A stretch of 64,000 nt of DNA from Pandoraea horticolens (GTDB lineage Bacteria; Pseudomonadota; Gammaproteobacteria; Burkholderiales; Burkholderiaceae), in NCBI RefSeq assembly GCF_902459555.1, contig NZ_CABPSM010000025.1:1-64000 (forward strand). Reading direction: 5' to 3'. The position numbers and the translations under genes were made by a program. The notes under the pieces were generated by a model that was given only the letters and a program-made list of their open reading frames with translations, was not told where the DNA came from and did no database searches. This document shows, piece by piece, positions 20,683-30,811 of the stretch (positions are counted from its first letter, which is position 1; the number at the start of each line of letters is the position of its first letter).

Positions 20683-21795
20683 TCAGCCGTGGCTGCGCTC
20701 GAATTCGCGCAGATAGTCCACCAGCGCCTCGACACCGGCAAGCGGCATCGCGTTGTAGATCGAGGCACGCATGCCCCCCACGGACTTGTGGCCCTTGAGT
20801 TGCAGCAAACCGCGCTCGCGAGCGCCGGCCAGGAAAGTTTCGTTCAATGCATCGTCGTGCAGGAAAAACGGCACGTTCATCCGCGAACGGCAATCCTTCG
20901 CCACCGGTGTGCGGTAAAAATCACTGCTGTCCAGATAGCCGTACAGCAGGTCGGCTTTCGCCTTGTTCTGCGCGTCCACGGCAGCCAGACCACCCTGACG
21001 TTTGAGCCACTGGAACACGAGTCCGGCAATGTAGATGGCGTACGTCGGCGGCGTGTTGAACATCGAGTCGTTTTCGGCAACGATCTTCCAGTCGAATGCG
21101 CTGGGTGTGATCGGCAGCGAACGGCCGAGCAGGTCATCACGCACAATGACGAGCGTGAGGCCCGACGGACCGATATTCTTCTGCGCGCCGCCATACATCA
21201 CGCCAAACTTCGACACGTCCATCGGGCGCGAAAGAACGTGCGACGACACATCCGCCACGAGCGGCACATTCGGCAAGCCAGCAGCGGCCAGATCAGGGGT
21301 CCAGAAATACTCGACGCCGTGAATGGTCTCGTTCGTGCAGATGTGCACGTACGCCGGGTCTTTCGACAACTGCCATTCGTCCATCTTCGGCAGCCGGGTA
21401 AACTTGTCGGCCTCGGTGGTCGCAGCGATGTTGACGTCGCAATACTTGCGCGCTTCCTTCTGCGACTTCTCGGACCACGAGCCCGTGACGACATAATCCG
21501 CCGTACGGCGCTCGCCCGCACGCTCCCCGCCCAGCAAGTTCATCGGGACGATGGCGTTCTCCGCCAGCCCCCCCCCTTGCATGAACAAGGTCCGGTAGTT
21601 GTCGGGCACGGCAAGCAGCTCACGCAGGTCGGCTTGCGCCTGCGCCAGAATGCTCATGAACTCGCGGCCGCGATGGCTCATCTCCATCACGCCCATGCCG
21701 GCCCCATGCCAGTCAAGCATTTCCTCGGCTGCCTGGGCGAGTACTTCGGCAGGCAGCGCCGCCGGACCGGCGGAAAAATTGAAAGCGCGCGTCAT
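20683..21795 (-). CDS. serC: Phosphoserine aminotransferase
   Basis: A 370-residue PLP enzyme of serine (and pyridoxine) biosynthesis. It opens with [15 protein letters not shown], and the PLP lysine is in [13 protein letters not shown]. It is the first gene of serC-pheA-tyrA-aroA. No clear ribosome-binding site precedes the ATG; instead a strong hairpin ends 21 bases upstream, which may matter for regulation. Confidence 0.95.
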   Translation of the reverse strand: MTRAFNFSAGPAALPAEVLAQAAEEMLDWHGAGMGVMEMSHRGREFMSILAQAQADLRELLAVPDNYRTLFMQGGGLAENAIVPMNLLGGERAGERRTADYVVTGSWSEKSQKEARKYCDVNIAATTEADKFTRLPKMDEWQLSKDPAYVHICTNETIHGVEYFWTPDLAAAGLPNVPLVADVSSHVLSRPMDVSKFGVMYGGAQKNIGPSGLTLVIVRDDLLGRSLPITPSAFDWKIVAENDSMFNTPPTYAIYIAGLVFQWLKRQGGLAAVDAQNKAKADLLYGYLDSSDFYRTPVAKDCRSRMNVPFFLHDDALNETFLAGARERGLLQLKGHKSVGGMRASIYNAMPLAGVEALVDYLREFERSHG

Positions 21796-21816
21796 TATCG
21801 TTTTGCAGCAGTAAAA

Positions 21817-21864
21817 GTGAAACGCAAGCCGGCGGAGACTGGGCCCGTGCGGCTTGCGTTTCAC
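21817..21864 (-). terminator. Strong hairpin in the serC leader (terminator or attenuator)
   Basis: A perfect 15-base stem (GTGAAACGCAAGCCG paired with CGGCTTGCGTTTCAC, 18-base loop) is followed on the minus strand by TTTTACTG. It lies immediately upstream of the serC ATG. The gene before it on this strand already has its own terminator at 22017-22050, so this second hairpin could act as a leader attenuator. Confidence 0.6.
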
Positions 21865-22016
21865 GTCTGACGATCATTCGGCGGTGAGGCAGCGGCAGAG
21901 GTCAACTATACCGCCAGATGACCGCCGCGTGCGGCTGCCCGCCATAATTCCGGCGCAGGACGACTGCATTCCGGAAAATGCTGAGCAGAACCTGCCGATT
22001 TCGCCCATCAATGCAA

Positions 22017-22050
22017 AATGGCCGTTTGCGATCACTCGCAAACGGCCATT
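22017..22050 (-). terminator. Terminator after the DUF2059 gene
   Basis: A perfect 15-base stem (AATGGCCGTTTGCGA with TCGCAAACGGCCATT, TCAC/GTGA loop) runs into TTTTGC on the minus strand, 31 bases past the stop codon. Confidence 0.85.
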
Positions 22051-22081
22051 ATCGGTCAATCCCGGCGAGACCGGCCGAAAT

Positions 22082-22666
22082 TTACTTCTTGGCCGGTGCC
22101 TTCGCCGACTTGGCAGCGGCGGCAATCTCAGCGTCAGCTTGCTTCTTCGACGCGTCGATCGATTGCGGCATGTACTTCTGCATCAGGCCACCAACGACTT
22201 CCTGACCGACCTGATCCTGGACCTTGATGTACTTCTGGCCGACCGCGCTCTTGTAGAACGCCGTCAGGCCCTTGATTTCGTCGGTGGTGTAGTACTTGCC
22301 GTAGGCGCTGTACTGTGCCTGAACCGCGTCGTTCTTGAATGCGTCGGAGGTGAAAACCTTACCGGCGTTGTCCACCAGCTTCTGCACGGAGTTCTGCTCC
22401 AGAACCGGCACGATCGCCTGCTTCTGCGCGTCGCTCAACGTCTTGTTCTCGACCAACTGCTGCTGCAGCGCACCGATGGCCATTTGCTTGGCCTGCGCCT
22501 GCGCGCCTTCGCCGATGGCGGCAACGAGCTTGTTCGAGTCGATAGCGTCGAGCAGATCCTTGATCGCAGCCTTCTTGTCGGCGTCGAGCGGGGCGCTCTG
22601 CTGGGCCATTGCCATTGCCGGTGCTGCGAGCAGCAGCCACATCCACTTCTTGACGTTGCGTTGCAT
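22082..22666 (-). CDS. Exported DUF2059 protein
   Basis: A 194-residue secreted or periplasmic protein. The signal peptide (KKWMWLLLAAPAMAMAQ) ends near residue 20. The DUF2059 region shows YSAYGKYYTTDEIKGLTAFY and KSAVGQKYIK, the typical pattern of this helical domain of unknown function. The start at 22666 gives a clean signal peptide and has GGAG upstream. It stands alone between gyrA and serC with its own terminator. Confidence 0.85.
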   Translation of the reverse strand: MQRNVKKWMWLLLAAPAMAMAQQSAPLDADKKAAIKDLLDAIDSNKLVAAIGEGAQAQAKQMAIGALQQQLVENKTLSDAQKQAIVPVLEQNSVQKLVDNAGKVFTSDAFKNDAVQAQYSAYGKYYTTDEIKGLTAFYKSAVGQKYIKVQDQVGQEVVGGLMQKYMPQSIDASKKQADAEIAAAAKSAKAPAKK

Positions 22667-22807
22667 AGTAATAGTCACTCCAAAGTTCGTCGGCTTTCGA
22701 CGACGATAAATAGATGCATCCTCGCCTGGGCACTTCACTGCATCGGGCCAGATTCTACTGACTTTTCGGGGCAATGCACCCGTAGATTACATCGAGTTAC
22801 GTCAGTA

Positions 22808-25429
22808 TTACTCCGTGACATCCGCTTCCGGCGCCTCATCGTCGCCCTGTGCTTCGCCATTCTCGGCAACCTCGGCGTCGGACTCAACGATGCGTTGCAG
22901 GCCTGAGAGCGTCGTGCCTTCATCCAGGCTGATCAGCGTCACCCCCTGCGTGGCCCGGCCCATTTCGCGAATTTCCGACACGCGCGTACGGATCAGTACC
23001 CCGCCAGTGGTGATCAGCATGATCTCGTCATCCGGCTCAACCAGCGTCGCCGCGACCACCCGGCCGTTGCGCTCGCTCGTCTGGATGGCAATCATACCCT
23101 TAGTGCCACGGCCATGGCGCGTATATTCGGTGATCGAAGTGCGCTTGCCGTAGCCGTTTTCGGTCGCCGTCAGCACCGATTGCTGCTCGTTTTCTGCGAC
23201 CAGCAGCGCGATGACCGTTTGACCGTCTTCGAGCTGCATGCCGCGAACACCGCGCGCCTCACGCCCCATCGGACGCACGTCGTTTTCGTCGAAGCGCACG
23301 GCCTTGCCGCTGTCCGAGAACAACATGACGTCGTGCGCACCGTCGGTGATGGCCGCGCCGATCAGCACGTCGCCGTCGTCCAGGTTCACGGCGATGATGC
23401 CCTTCTTGAGCGGACGGCTGAAGGCCGCGAGCGGCGTCTTCTTGACCGTGCCCAGGCTCGTTGCCATAAACACGAAGCGATCTTCCGTGTACTCCTTGAC
23501 CGGCAGCACGACGTTGATCTTCTCACCGTCCTGCAACGGGAACATATTGACGATCGGACGCCCGCGCGAGTTCCGCGAACCCTGCGGCACTTCATAAACC
23601 TTGATCCAGTACACCCGGCCGCGGTTCGAGAAGCAAAGGATCGTGTCATGCGTATTCGCGATGAACAGCGTGTCGATCCAGTCGTCGTCCTTCGTGGCTG
23701 CTGCCTGCTTGCCGCGTCCGCCGCGCTTCTGCGCGCGGTACTCGGACAACGGCATCGACTTGATGTAACCCGAGTGCGACAACGTCACCACCATATCCTG
23801 CGGCGTGATCAGGTCTTCCGTGTCGAGTTCGGTGGCGTTGTGTTCGATGGTCGAGCGGCGGGCATCGCCGAACTCCGCACGCACGGCCGTCAGCTCGTCG
23901 CTGATAATGGCCGTCACACGCGCCGGACGCGCCAGAATGTCAAGCAGGTCGGCGATCTGCAACATCACTTCCTTGTACTCGGAAACGATCTTGTCCTGCT
24001 CCAGGCCGGTCAGGCGTTGCAGACGCATCTGCAGAATTTCCTGCGCCTGCGTCTCCGACAGACGGTACATACCGTCTGCCTGCATGCCCACCGCCGGGTC
24101 GAGACCTTCCGGGCGGAAGGCTTCGCGCCCACCCTGAGACTCGGTCTCCGCACGCGACAGCATGTCGCGCACCACCGACGAATCCCACGCTTTCTCCATC
24201 AACGCGGCCTTCGCGATCGGCGGCGTCGGCGCCGCCTTGATGATCGCGATGAAGTCGTCGATGTTAGCGAGCGCTACCGCCAGACCCTCGAGCACATGGC
24301 CACGCTCACGAGCACGACGCAGCTCATAGACCGTGCGGCGAGTAATCACTTCGCGACGATGCGCGAGGAAATGCACCAGCATTTCGCGCAGGTTCAGCAA
24401 CTTGGGCTGGCCGTCGACCAGCGCCACCATGTTCATGCCGAACGTGTCTTGCAGTTGCGTGTGCTTATAGAGATTGTTGAGAACAACCTCGGGCACCTCG
24501 CCACGCTTGAGTTCGATCACCACGCGCATGCCGCTCTTGTCGGACTCGTCGCGAATGTCGGAAATCCCTTCGAGGCGCTTCTCGTTGACCAGTTCGGCAA
24601 TCCGCTCGAGCAGTGAGCGCTTATTAACCTGATACGGCAACTCGTCGACGATGATCGCCACACGTTGACCGCGATCGATATCTTCGAAGTGAGTTTTTGC
24701 TCGCATCACCACGCGGCCACGGCCGGTGCGATAGCCTTCGCGCACACCGGAGATGCCGTAGATGATGCCGGCGGTCGGGAAGTCCGGTGCCGGGATGATC
24801 TCGATGAGTTCGTCGACGGTGGCGTCCGGGTTCTGAAGCACGTGCAGACAGGCGTCGACGACTTCGTTCAGATTATGCGGCGGGATGTTCGTGGCCATGC
24901 CGACCGCGATACCCGACGAACCGTTGAGCAGCAGGTTCGGGATACGGGCCGGCAGGATGAGCGGCTCTTTTTCGCTGCCGTCGTAGTTCGGACCGAAGTC
25001 GACGGTTTCCTTGTCGATGTCCGCAAGCAACTCATGACCGATCTTGGCCATGCGCACTTCGGTGTATCGCATTGCAGCGGCATTGTCGCCGTCGACCGAC
25101 CCGAAGTTGCCTTGGCCGTCGACCAACATATAGCGCAGCGAAAACGGCTGGGCCATACGAACGATCGTGTCGTATACAGAGGCGTCGCCGTGCGGGTGGT
25201 ATTTACCGATGACGTCACCGACAATACGTGCCGATTTCTTGTACGCCCGGTTCCAGTCGTTGTTCAGCTCGTGCATGGCGAACAGTGCACGGCGGTGAAC
25301 AGGCTTCAGGCCGTCACGCACGTCCGGCAAAGCGCGGCCGACGATCACGCTCATGGCGTAATCGAGATACGACCGCCGCATTTCTTCTTCGAGCGAAATC
25401 GGGAGAGTTTCTTTGGCGAACTGATCCAT
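22808..25429 (-). CDS. gyrA: DNA gyrase subunit A
   Basis: An 873-residue type II topoisomerase subunit that cuts and religates DNA during negative supercoiling. The catalytic tyrosine is in MRYTEVRM, the GyrA-box QKRGGRGK precedes the beta-pinwheel wrapping domain, and an acidic tail follows. The quinolone-resistance region reads [15 protein letters not shown]. Position 83 is therefore Ala rather than the usual Ser or Thr, position 84 is Ser, and Asp87 is retained. It is followed by the DUF2059 gene 141 bases downstream. Confidence 0.98.
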   Translation of the reverse strand: MDQFAKETLPISLEEEMRRSYLDYAMSVIVGRALPDVRDGLKPVHRRALFAMHELNNDWNRAYKKSARIVGDVIGKYHPHGDASVYDTIVRMAQPFSLRYMLVDGQGNFGSVDGDNAAAMRYTEVRMAKIGHELLADIDKETVDFGPNYDGSEKEPLILPARIPNLLLNGSSGIAVGMATNIPPHNLNEVVDACLHVLQNPDATVDELIEIIPAPDFPTAGIIYGISGVREGYRTGRGRVVMRAKTHFEDIDRGQRVAIIVDELPYQVNKRSLLERIAELVNEKRLEGISDIRDESDKSGMRVVIELKRGEVPEVVLNNLYKHTQLQDTFGMNMVALVDGQPKLLNLREMLVHFLAHRREVITRRTVYELRRARERGHVLEGLAVALANIDDFIAIIKAAPTPPIAKAALMEKAWDSSVVRDMLSRAETESQGGREAFRPEGLDPAVGMQADGMYRLSETQAQEILQMRLQRLTGLEQDKIVSEYKEVMLQIADLLDILARPARVTAIISDELTAVRAEFGDARRSTIEHNATELDTEDLITPQDMVVTLSHSGYIKSMPLSEYRAQKRGGRGKQAAATKDDDWIDTLFIANTHDTILCFSNRGRVYWIKVYEVPQGSRNSRGRPIVNMFPLQDGEKINVVLPVKEYTEDRFVFMATSLGTVKKTPLAAFSRPLKKGIIAVNLDDGDVLIGAAITDGAHDVMLFSDSGKAVRFDENDVRPMGREARGVRGMQLEDGQTVIALLVAENEQQSVLTATENGYGKRTSITEYTRHGRGTKGMIAIQTSERNGRVVAATLVEPDDEIMLITTGGVLIRTRVSEIREMGRATQGVTLISLDEGTTLSGLQRIVESDAEVAENGEAQGDDEAPEADVTE

Positions 25430-25840
25430 TATTCGTGTCTATCAAGCCCTAATCGCGATAGGCGGCTGCCGGCGATATGATCCTGAGATTCTAACATGCC
25501 CGTCATAGGCATCCGAAACGAGCGTGATGCAATGCACAAGACATGTCTGGCACGCCAAAATGTCAGACGACGATGGGAAATGAAACGGTTGGCGAGGGCC
25601 CTCAAAAGGTGTTGCGCTCAAACCACAACTGCGCCACGACAGGCAGCAAACTTGGGGTTTTGCTCGCGGCTGGCTGAACCGCTATGGCAAAATGCCGTGG
25701 CATAAGTTAGACATTATTCGAAGTGCATGGGCCATGCTTTCGCGCACTTGCCGATGTTATACTTCGAGCGATGTAAGACTTTGGTTCCGTCGTCTAGGCT
25801 CGCAGTAAACCTGCGGTAATCTCATTTCGAGAGGAGAAAT
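25430..25840. other. Divergent promoter region between gyrA and ompA
   Basis: These 411 bases lie between divergent gyrA and ompA. An ATG-started frame at 25496-25705 has no ribosome-binding site and a composition unlike a protein, so I read the region as regulatory. I see no terminator or RNA gene here. Confidence 0.5.
25758..25763 (+). promoter_or_regulatory. Candidate -10 box for ompA
   Basis: The hexamer TATACT lies 77 bases before the ompA ATG. The -35 position reads TGCTTT at 18-base spacing, a weak match. A strong GAGAGGAG ribosome-binding site precedes the ATG. Confidence 0.4.
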
Positions 25841-26509
25841 ATGAATAAATTCGCTAAGCTCGCGATCGTTGCAGCTACCGCAGTGATGGCTGCTTCGGCT
25901 ATGGCCCAAAATTACGTCCAGACCGCTCCGGGTCCGATCGCGGCCTCGAAGCAAGCAGTCAATGACAACTGGGTGAACGGCAGCGGCGAGTGGGTTTGGA
26001 AGAACGGCTCGGACGAACTCTGCTGGCGCGATGCCTACTGGACCCCGGCCACGGCCAATGCCAAATGCGATGGCTCGATCATCGCCCAGGCTGCAGCTCC
26101 GGCACCGGCTCCGGTAGCGCCGGCGGCTCCGATCTCGCAGAAGGTGACCTATCAGGCCGACGCTCTGTTCGATTTCGACAAGGCCGTCCTGAAGCCGGAT
26201 GGCAAGCTTAAGCTCGACGACCTGGCTAAGAAGGTTCAAGCGCTGAACCTCGAAGTCGTGGTTGCCACGGGCTACACCGACCGCATCGGTTCGGACAAGT
26301 ACAACGACCGTCTGTCGCTGCGTCGTGCTCAAGCTGTGAAGGCCTACCTGGTCAGCAAGGGCGTCGAAGCCAACCGCGTGTACACCGAAGGCAAGGGCAA
26401 GCGTAATCCGGTTACGACTGGTTGCAACCAGAAGAACCGTACTCAGCTGATCAAGTGCCTGGCACCGGATCGTCGCGTGGAAGTCGAAGTCGTCGGCACG
26501 AACAAGTAA
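25841..26509 (+). CDS. ompA: OmpA-family outer-membrane protein
   Basis: A 222-residue protein with a signal peptide ending near AMAQN. A Trp-rich N-terminal segment (NWVNGSGEWVWKNGSDELCW) is followed by an Ala/Pro linker (APAPAPVAPAAP) and a C-terminal OmpA domain. That domain shows DALFDFDKAVLKPDG, GYTDRIGSDKYNDRLSLRRA and the closing PDRRVEVEV, the peptidoglycan-binding signature. It lacks the full 8-strand barrel of E. coli OmpA; this short form is common in Burkholderiaceae. A strong ribosome-binding site and terminator suggest high expression. Confidence 0.93.
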   Translation: MNKFAKLAIVAATAVMAASAMAQNYVQTAPGPIAASKQAVNDNWVNGSGEWVWKNGSDELCWRDAYWTPATANAKCDGSIIAQAAAPAPAPVAPAAPISQKVTYQADALFDFDKAVLKPDGKLKLDDLAKKVQALNLEVVVATGYTDRIGSDKYNDRLSLRRAQAVKAYLVSKGVEANRVYTEGKGKRNPVTTGCNQKNRTQLIKCLAPDRRVEVEVVGTNK

Positions 26510-26526
26510 TACGGTTCACCGACTAC

Positions 26527-26556
26527 GAAAAACCCCGCCTCGGCGGGGTTTTTTTG
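26527..26556 (+). terminator. Terminator after ompA
   Basis: The stem AAAAACCCCGCC / GGCGGGGTTTTTTT with a 2-4 base loop and a 7-base T-run lies 18 bases after the ompA stop. Confidence 0.95.
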
Positions 26557-26603
26557 TCCGTCGCACAAGCGAACCGGGCAGCGCCCAGCAGCCAGACGCG
26601 CCC

Positions 26604-27392
26604 TCAAGCCTCGCTGCCCAACTGCGGGTACTGACGCTTCACCATGAAGGACAGCAGCGCCTTGACCGGACGGTCACGCCACCACGACCCGGTCTCGAGC
26701 GGCTTGAACATCATGCGTGCGGCTGCCTCCACCGGCATGTACTGCTTCATCACGCCGCCCGACATCGCCAGAAACGCATCCCAGGTCATCGGCTCGAACG
26801 GCGGCGGTGAGCGCCAGAAATGATTGAGTGGCTCGAACGCGAACGCAATGTCCTCGTCCCGCACCAGTTCGCTGCGCGCCACCATGGTGCGCAACCGGCT
26901 GATGACGCCATGCTGCTCGATGGCGTTATATCTATCGAATGTCTTGCGGAAATAGCGATAGTGGCCGACCTCCTCGTTGCTCAGCTTGTGCATCATCTGC
27001 TTGAGTTCGTCGACCGGCATATAGGACTCCAGGCAGCGATAGATCATCGCCGTCTGCGTCTCCGTGACGCACCGTGACAGCGCCTCCAGCGCCAGCGAAG
27101 GCCGCATGTACTGCACCTCGCAACGCGGCTTGTAACGGGCGAGAAACGCATCATAAGCGTTCGCCCAGTCGAACTCGGGCCAGACACGTGCGATATAGTC
27201 CTTGGCGAGGCGCCCGTGTTCGACTTCCTCGGGCAGCCAAGTATCGCGCAGCCACGTTCTCATCTCATCGTCGTCCCCATACATCTGATTGAGGGTGGAG
27301 ACGAATTCCGGGACGCTGGTCTCGATGAACGAGACCGTGGCGAGAGAATAGAAGATGAACGCATTGGTTCGGACAGACGGCTCTGCTGCCAT
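26604..27392 (-). CDS. Ferritin-like diiron-domain protein
   Basis: A 262-residue helical protein without a signal peptide. Two carboxylate/His clusters, LPEEVEHGRLAKDY and LSNEEVGHYRYFR, plus Glu in FIETSVPEF and Glu in VTETQTAMIY, match the pattern of a ferritin-like or acyl-ACP-desaturase-like diiron site. The substrate is unknown. The start at 27392 was preferred because AGGAGAG lies at good spacing, with the upstream ATG at 27413 as an alternative. Confidence 0.7.
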   Translation of the reverse strand: MAAEPSVRTNAFIFYSLATVSFIETSVPEFVSTLNQMYGDDDEMRTWLRDTWLPEEVEHGRLAKDYIARVWPEFDWANAYDAFLARYKPRCEVQYMRPSLALEALSRCVTETQTAMIYRCLESYMPVDELKQMMHKLSNEEVGHYRYFRKTFDRYNAIEQHGVISRLRTMVARSELVRDEDIAFAFEPLNHFWRSPPPFEPMTWDAFLAMSGGVMKQYMPVEAAARMMFKPLETGSWWRDRPVKALLSFMVKRQYPQLGSEA

Positions 27393-27678
27393 GACACACT
27401 CTCCTATCAGCATAGGGAATCGAACATGTTTCGCTCAAGCCCGTACGTGGGACCGGGCCGAATGGGCAGACTGACGAACGCGTTGTGCACTGCAACTCGC
27501 AGCACCCACGTCATGGGCCCATGCGTCACGTGAAACGTCACACGAAGGTCACGAAGGCATAGTATAGGATTTGGTCGAATATCGCAGCGCGGCAAACAAT
27601 CGATTACAAATGCGCCCGCCTTCTGGTGCGTTTGAGCGACGTTTGTCACTGTTGCATCCATTTAAACTCCGAAACGCC

Positions 27679-28149
27679 ATGACGCAACGCTACTGGTTGA
27701 TGAAATCCGAACCCGAGGAAGCGAGCATCGACGATCTCGCCAGCGCCAAGCATCAGACCCTAGCGTGGACCGGTGTGCGCAACTATCAGGCACGCAACTT
27801 CATGCGCGACAACATGCGCGTGGGTGACGGGGTACTCTTCTACCACTCGAGCTGCGCCGTGCCCGGCATCGCCGGACTCGCCACGGTTGCCTCGACGCCT
27901 TACCCCGATCCCACACAGTTTGACCCGAAGAGTCCATACTTCGATCCCAAGTCGAAGCCGGAATCCCCCCGCTGGTTGCTTGTCGACGTCAAACTCGATC
28001 GCAAGACGCGCCTCGTGCCGCTTACCGACATGCGCCAGACGCCCGAACTGGATGGCATGCTCGTGCTCGCGCGCGGCAACCGCCTCTCGATCACTCCCGT
28101 CTCCCCCGAACACTGGAAGTTCATCACCAAGCACTTACTTGAGGCATGA
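27679..28149 (+). CDS. EVE domain-containing protein
   Basis: A 156-residue single-domain protein of the PUA-like EVE family, related to human THYN1. Signature stretches are YWLMKSEPEE, WTGVRNYQARNFMRD, GVLFYHSSC and GIAGLATV. EVE domains are thought to bind modified bases in DNA or RNA. The ATG at 27679 starts the conserved region but has no strong ribosome-binding site. The 286 bases upstream are non-coding as far as I can see. Confidence 0.9.
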   Translation: MTQRYWLMKSEPEEASIDDLASAKHQTLAWTGVRNYQARNFMRDNMRVGDGVLFYHSSCAVPGIAGLATVASTPYPDPTQFDPKSPYFDPKSKPESPRWLLVDVKLDRKTRLVPLTDMRQTPELDGMLVLARGNRLSITPVSPEHWKFITKHLLEA

Positions 28150-28337
28150 AGGATGCCGAAGGGAATCAGGGAACCAAAATTGGGGCGATAGCGTCTGTAT
28201 AACGTTGCCGGCATACGCATAGTACGCGCCCACTTGCTTTTTCATTCGTAGCAGGGCTATGTGACGAAGGCGGTACCGGCGCTCGGTCAAACGTTCGCCG
28301 TTCAGATGCGAACCAACATTCGAAAAAGGACAACACG

Positions 28338-29045
28338 ATGCGCAAATCTCTCGCTGCGGCTCTTCTGATTGCCACTGCCGCCAATGCGGCCTACGCCCAG
28401 TCGGGTGACGACGCGAATCGCCAGGTCTCGGGCGTGTTGGGCCTCGACGCGCATGCCACGAAGGAAGTCGAACAGGACACGGTTCACATCACGATGTCGG
28501 CTCAGGAGCAGGGCCCGGACGCTGCCACCGTGTCGCGCAACCTGACGCAAAAGGCGAACAGCGCGATGTCCATCGCCAAGGGTCAGAACGGCGTGCAGGT
28601 GCAGACCGGCAACGTCTCCCTCTACCCGACCACCAATCGCGACGGCAAGATCACGGCATGGCGCGGCCGCACCGAGTTGCAGATGACGTCGAAGGATTTC
28701 GGCGCGGCGTCGCGTCTCGCGAGCCAGATCTCGAATCAGATGCAAATGGACGGCGTGTCGTTCTCGCTCTCGCGCGAAGCGCAGGAGAAGACCCAGGCCG
28801 AACTGACCAATCAGGCCATCCAGGCGTTCCGCGATCAGGCGCAGAACGACACGAAGGCCTTCGGTTACAGCGGCTACACGATCCGTCAGGTGCAGGTCGG
28901 CTCGAATGCCCCGATGATGCCGCGCCCTTACGCGATGAAGACAATGGCCATGGCCACCAGCGCCGATGCCGCGCCGCCGATGCAGTTCGAAGGTGGCAAG
29001 ACGCAAGTGACCGTGACGGTCTCGGGCACCGTGCAAATGAAGTAA
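28338..29045 (+). CDS. SIMPL domain (DUF541) exported protein
   Basis: A 235-residue periplasmic protein. A signal peptide (RKSLAAALLIATAANAAYAQ) is followed by a SIMPL/DUF541 domain, seen in VSGVLGLDAHATKEVEQDTV, QTGNVSLYPTTNRDGKITAW and the closing VTVTVSGTVQMK. The family includes E. coli YggE, linked to oxidative stress, but its biochemical role is unresolved. AAAGGA precedes the ATG and a terminator follows. Confidence 0.88.
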   Translation: MRKSLAAALLIATAANAAYAQSGDDANRQVSGVLGLDAHATKEVEQDTVHITMSAQEQGPDAATVSRNLTQKANSAMSIAKGQNGVQVQTGNVSLYPTTNRDGKITAWRGRTELQMTSKDFGAASRLASQISNQMQMDGVSFSLSREAQEKTQAELTNQAIQAFRDQAQNDTKAFGYSGYTIRQVQVGSNAPMMPRPYAMKTMAMATSADAAPPMQFEGGKTQVTVTVSGTVQMK

Positions 29046-29097
29046 GGCGCGCCTGCCGAATGGTTGCTCCTCCGGCAACCCGGCTAGCGCACCCACA

Positions 29098-29129
29098 AAA
29101 ATGCCGCCCCGGCGAGGGCGGCATTTTTT
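29098..29129 (+). terminator. Terminator after the SIMPL gene
   Basis: The stem AAATGCCGCC / GGCGGCATTT with a short GC loop is followed by a T-run (ATTTTTTAT). It lies between convergent genes and could serve both. Confidence 0.85.
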
Positions 29130-29202
29130 ATGCTCGGAACAACGACTGCACAGGCGCAACACATTGCCGCGTCAATGCCTGCGACAACGTGTCGCAAAGT
29201 GC

Positions 29203-30735
29203 CTATTTGAACCGATCGCGCAGCAGGTTCTTCTGCACCTTGCCCATCGTGTTACGCGGCAATTCCGTGACCACATGCACGCGCTTGGGCACCTTGAAGT
29301 TCGCAATGCGCTGCTTGAGCGCGTCGATGACGGTTCGCTCGTCGGGTGCCGACACACCGTCGCGCGGCACGATCACCGCCACCACGGCCTCTCCGAAGTC
29401 CGGATGCGGCACGCCGATGACGGCCGATTCGGCCACACCGTCCATTTCGTCGATGAAGCCCTCGATCTCTTTCGGATAGACGTTGTACCCGCCGGAGATG
29501 ATGAGATCCTTCGAGCGGCCCACGATGTGCACGTAACCGTCCTCGTCGAACTTGCCGACGTCCCCCGTCTTGAAGAAGCCGTCGCCGGTGAATTCCTCCG
29601 CAGTCTTCTCCGGCATACGCCAGTATCCGGCAAACACGTTCGGCCCCTTGACCTGAATATGGCCGATCTCGCCTTGCACGCTCGGTTGGCCGTCATCGCC
29701 CACCACGCGAACCGTCACCTCCGGCAGCGGCACGCCGACCGTACCGGCACGACGCACGCGGGCCGCATCGCCGTGATACGGATTCGAGACCAGCATGACC
29801 GTCTCCGACATGCCGTAGCGCTCCAGAATCGTATGCCCCGTGCGCTCGCGGAAAGCGTCGAACGTCTCGCGCAATAACGGCGCCGAGCCCGAGATGAACA
29901 GTCGCATGTTGCGGCACGCGTCGTGAGTGAGTCCCGGCTCCGCCAGCAGCCGGACGTAATACGTGGGCACGCCCATGAACACTGTGGCGCGCGCCAGTTG
30001 ATGCAGCACTTCACGCGCGTCGAACTTCGCCAGCCAGATCATCTTGCTGCCCGAGTACAACGCCGCGTGGCTCGCGACGAACAACCCGTGCACATGGAAA
30101 ATCGGCAGCGTATGCAGCAGCACGTCGCCCCCTTCGCGCTCGCCCCAGCCCCAGAACGTATGCAGCACGCGTGTGTTGCTCGCGAGGTTGCCGTGCGAGA
30201 GCATGGCGCCCTTGCTGCGGCCCGTGGTGCCCGACGTGTAGAGAATCGCGGCGAGATCGTCGGGCGAGCGCGGCACGGTCTCGAAGGTATCGTCGAACCA
30301 CGCCGCGCGCTCCAGCAGCGAGCCCGTGCGATCGTCCCCGAGCGTGTAGACGTGCTTCGCGCCATTGGTGAACGCAATCTTCGAAACCCAGCCGAAATTC
30401 GCCGGACTACACACCACGACATCCGGCTCAGCGTTTTCGACGAAATACGCGATTTCGGCTTCGCGATACGCCGTATTGAGCGGCAGATAGACGAACCCTG
30501 CGCGCAGGGTCGCGAGGTAAAGCAGCAGCGCTTCGGGAGACTTCTCGACCTGCACGGCGATACGCGCGCCGGGCGACAGATCGAGACTCGCGAGCAGGTT
30601 CGCCATCCGTGCGCTCGCGTGCTCGAGGTCGTCCCAACTGTAATAGAGCCCTTCAGGTGTCTCGATGGCACACGCCGATTTGTCGGCGGGAAAGCGTTCG
30701 GAAAAAAGTCGATAGAGGTTGGCGTCTTGCGTCAT
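29203..30735 (-). CDS. matB: Malonyl-CoA synthetase (AMP-forming)
   Basis: A 510-residue ANL-superfamily acid-CoA ligase. The phosphate loop is YTSGTTGRSKGAMLSH, the adenine-site motif is ERYGMSETVMLVSNP, and the C-terminal catalytic lysine is in NTMGKVQKN. The GMSET form, the size and the neighbours point to MatB, which activates malonate to malonyl-CoA. It is the last gene of the malonate operon, 76 bases after the hydratase gene. Confidence 0.9.
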   Translation of the reverse strand: MTQDANLYRLFSERFPADKSACAIETPEGLYYSWDDLEHASARMANLLASLDLSPGARIAVQVEKSPEALLLYLATLRAGFVYLPLNTAYREAEIAYFVENAEPDVVVCSPANFGWVSKIAFTNGAKHVYTLGDDRTGSLLERAAWFDDTFETVPRSPDDLAAILYTSGTTGRSKGAMLSHGNLASNTRVLHTFWGWGEREGGDVLLHTLPIFHVHGLFVASHAALYSGSKMIWLAKFDAREVLHQLARATVFMGVPTYYVRLLAEPGLTHDACRNMRLFISGSAPLLRETFDAFRERTGHTILERYGMSETVMLVSNPYHGDAARVRRAGTVGVPLPEVTVRVVGDDGQPSVQGEIGHIQVKGPNVFAGYWRMPEKTAEEFTGDGFFKTGDVGKFDEDGYVHIVGRSKDLIISGGYNVYPKEIEGFIDEMDGVAESAVIGVPHPDFGEAVVAVIVPRDGVSAPDERTVIDALKQRIANFKVPKRVHVVTELPRNTMGKVQKNLLRDRFK

Positions 30736-30811
30736 AAACAGAACCGGATTTGAAACAGTGGATACGTCGTTGCGTCAGTGAAATCGGAAATAATCGGGGG
30801 TACGCCGGCAC

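Noticed and set aside
25496-25705. Short plus-strand frame between gyrA and ompA
   Set aside because: It lacks a ribosome-binding site and lies in the promoter region; amino-acid composition is unlike a protein.
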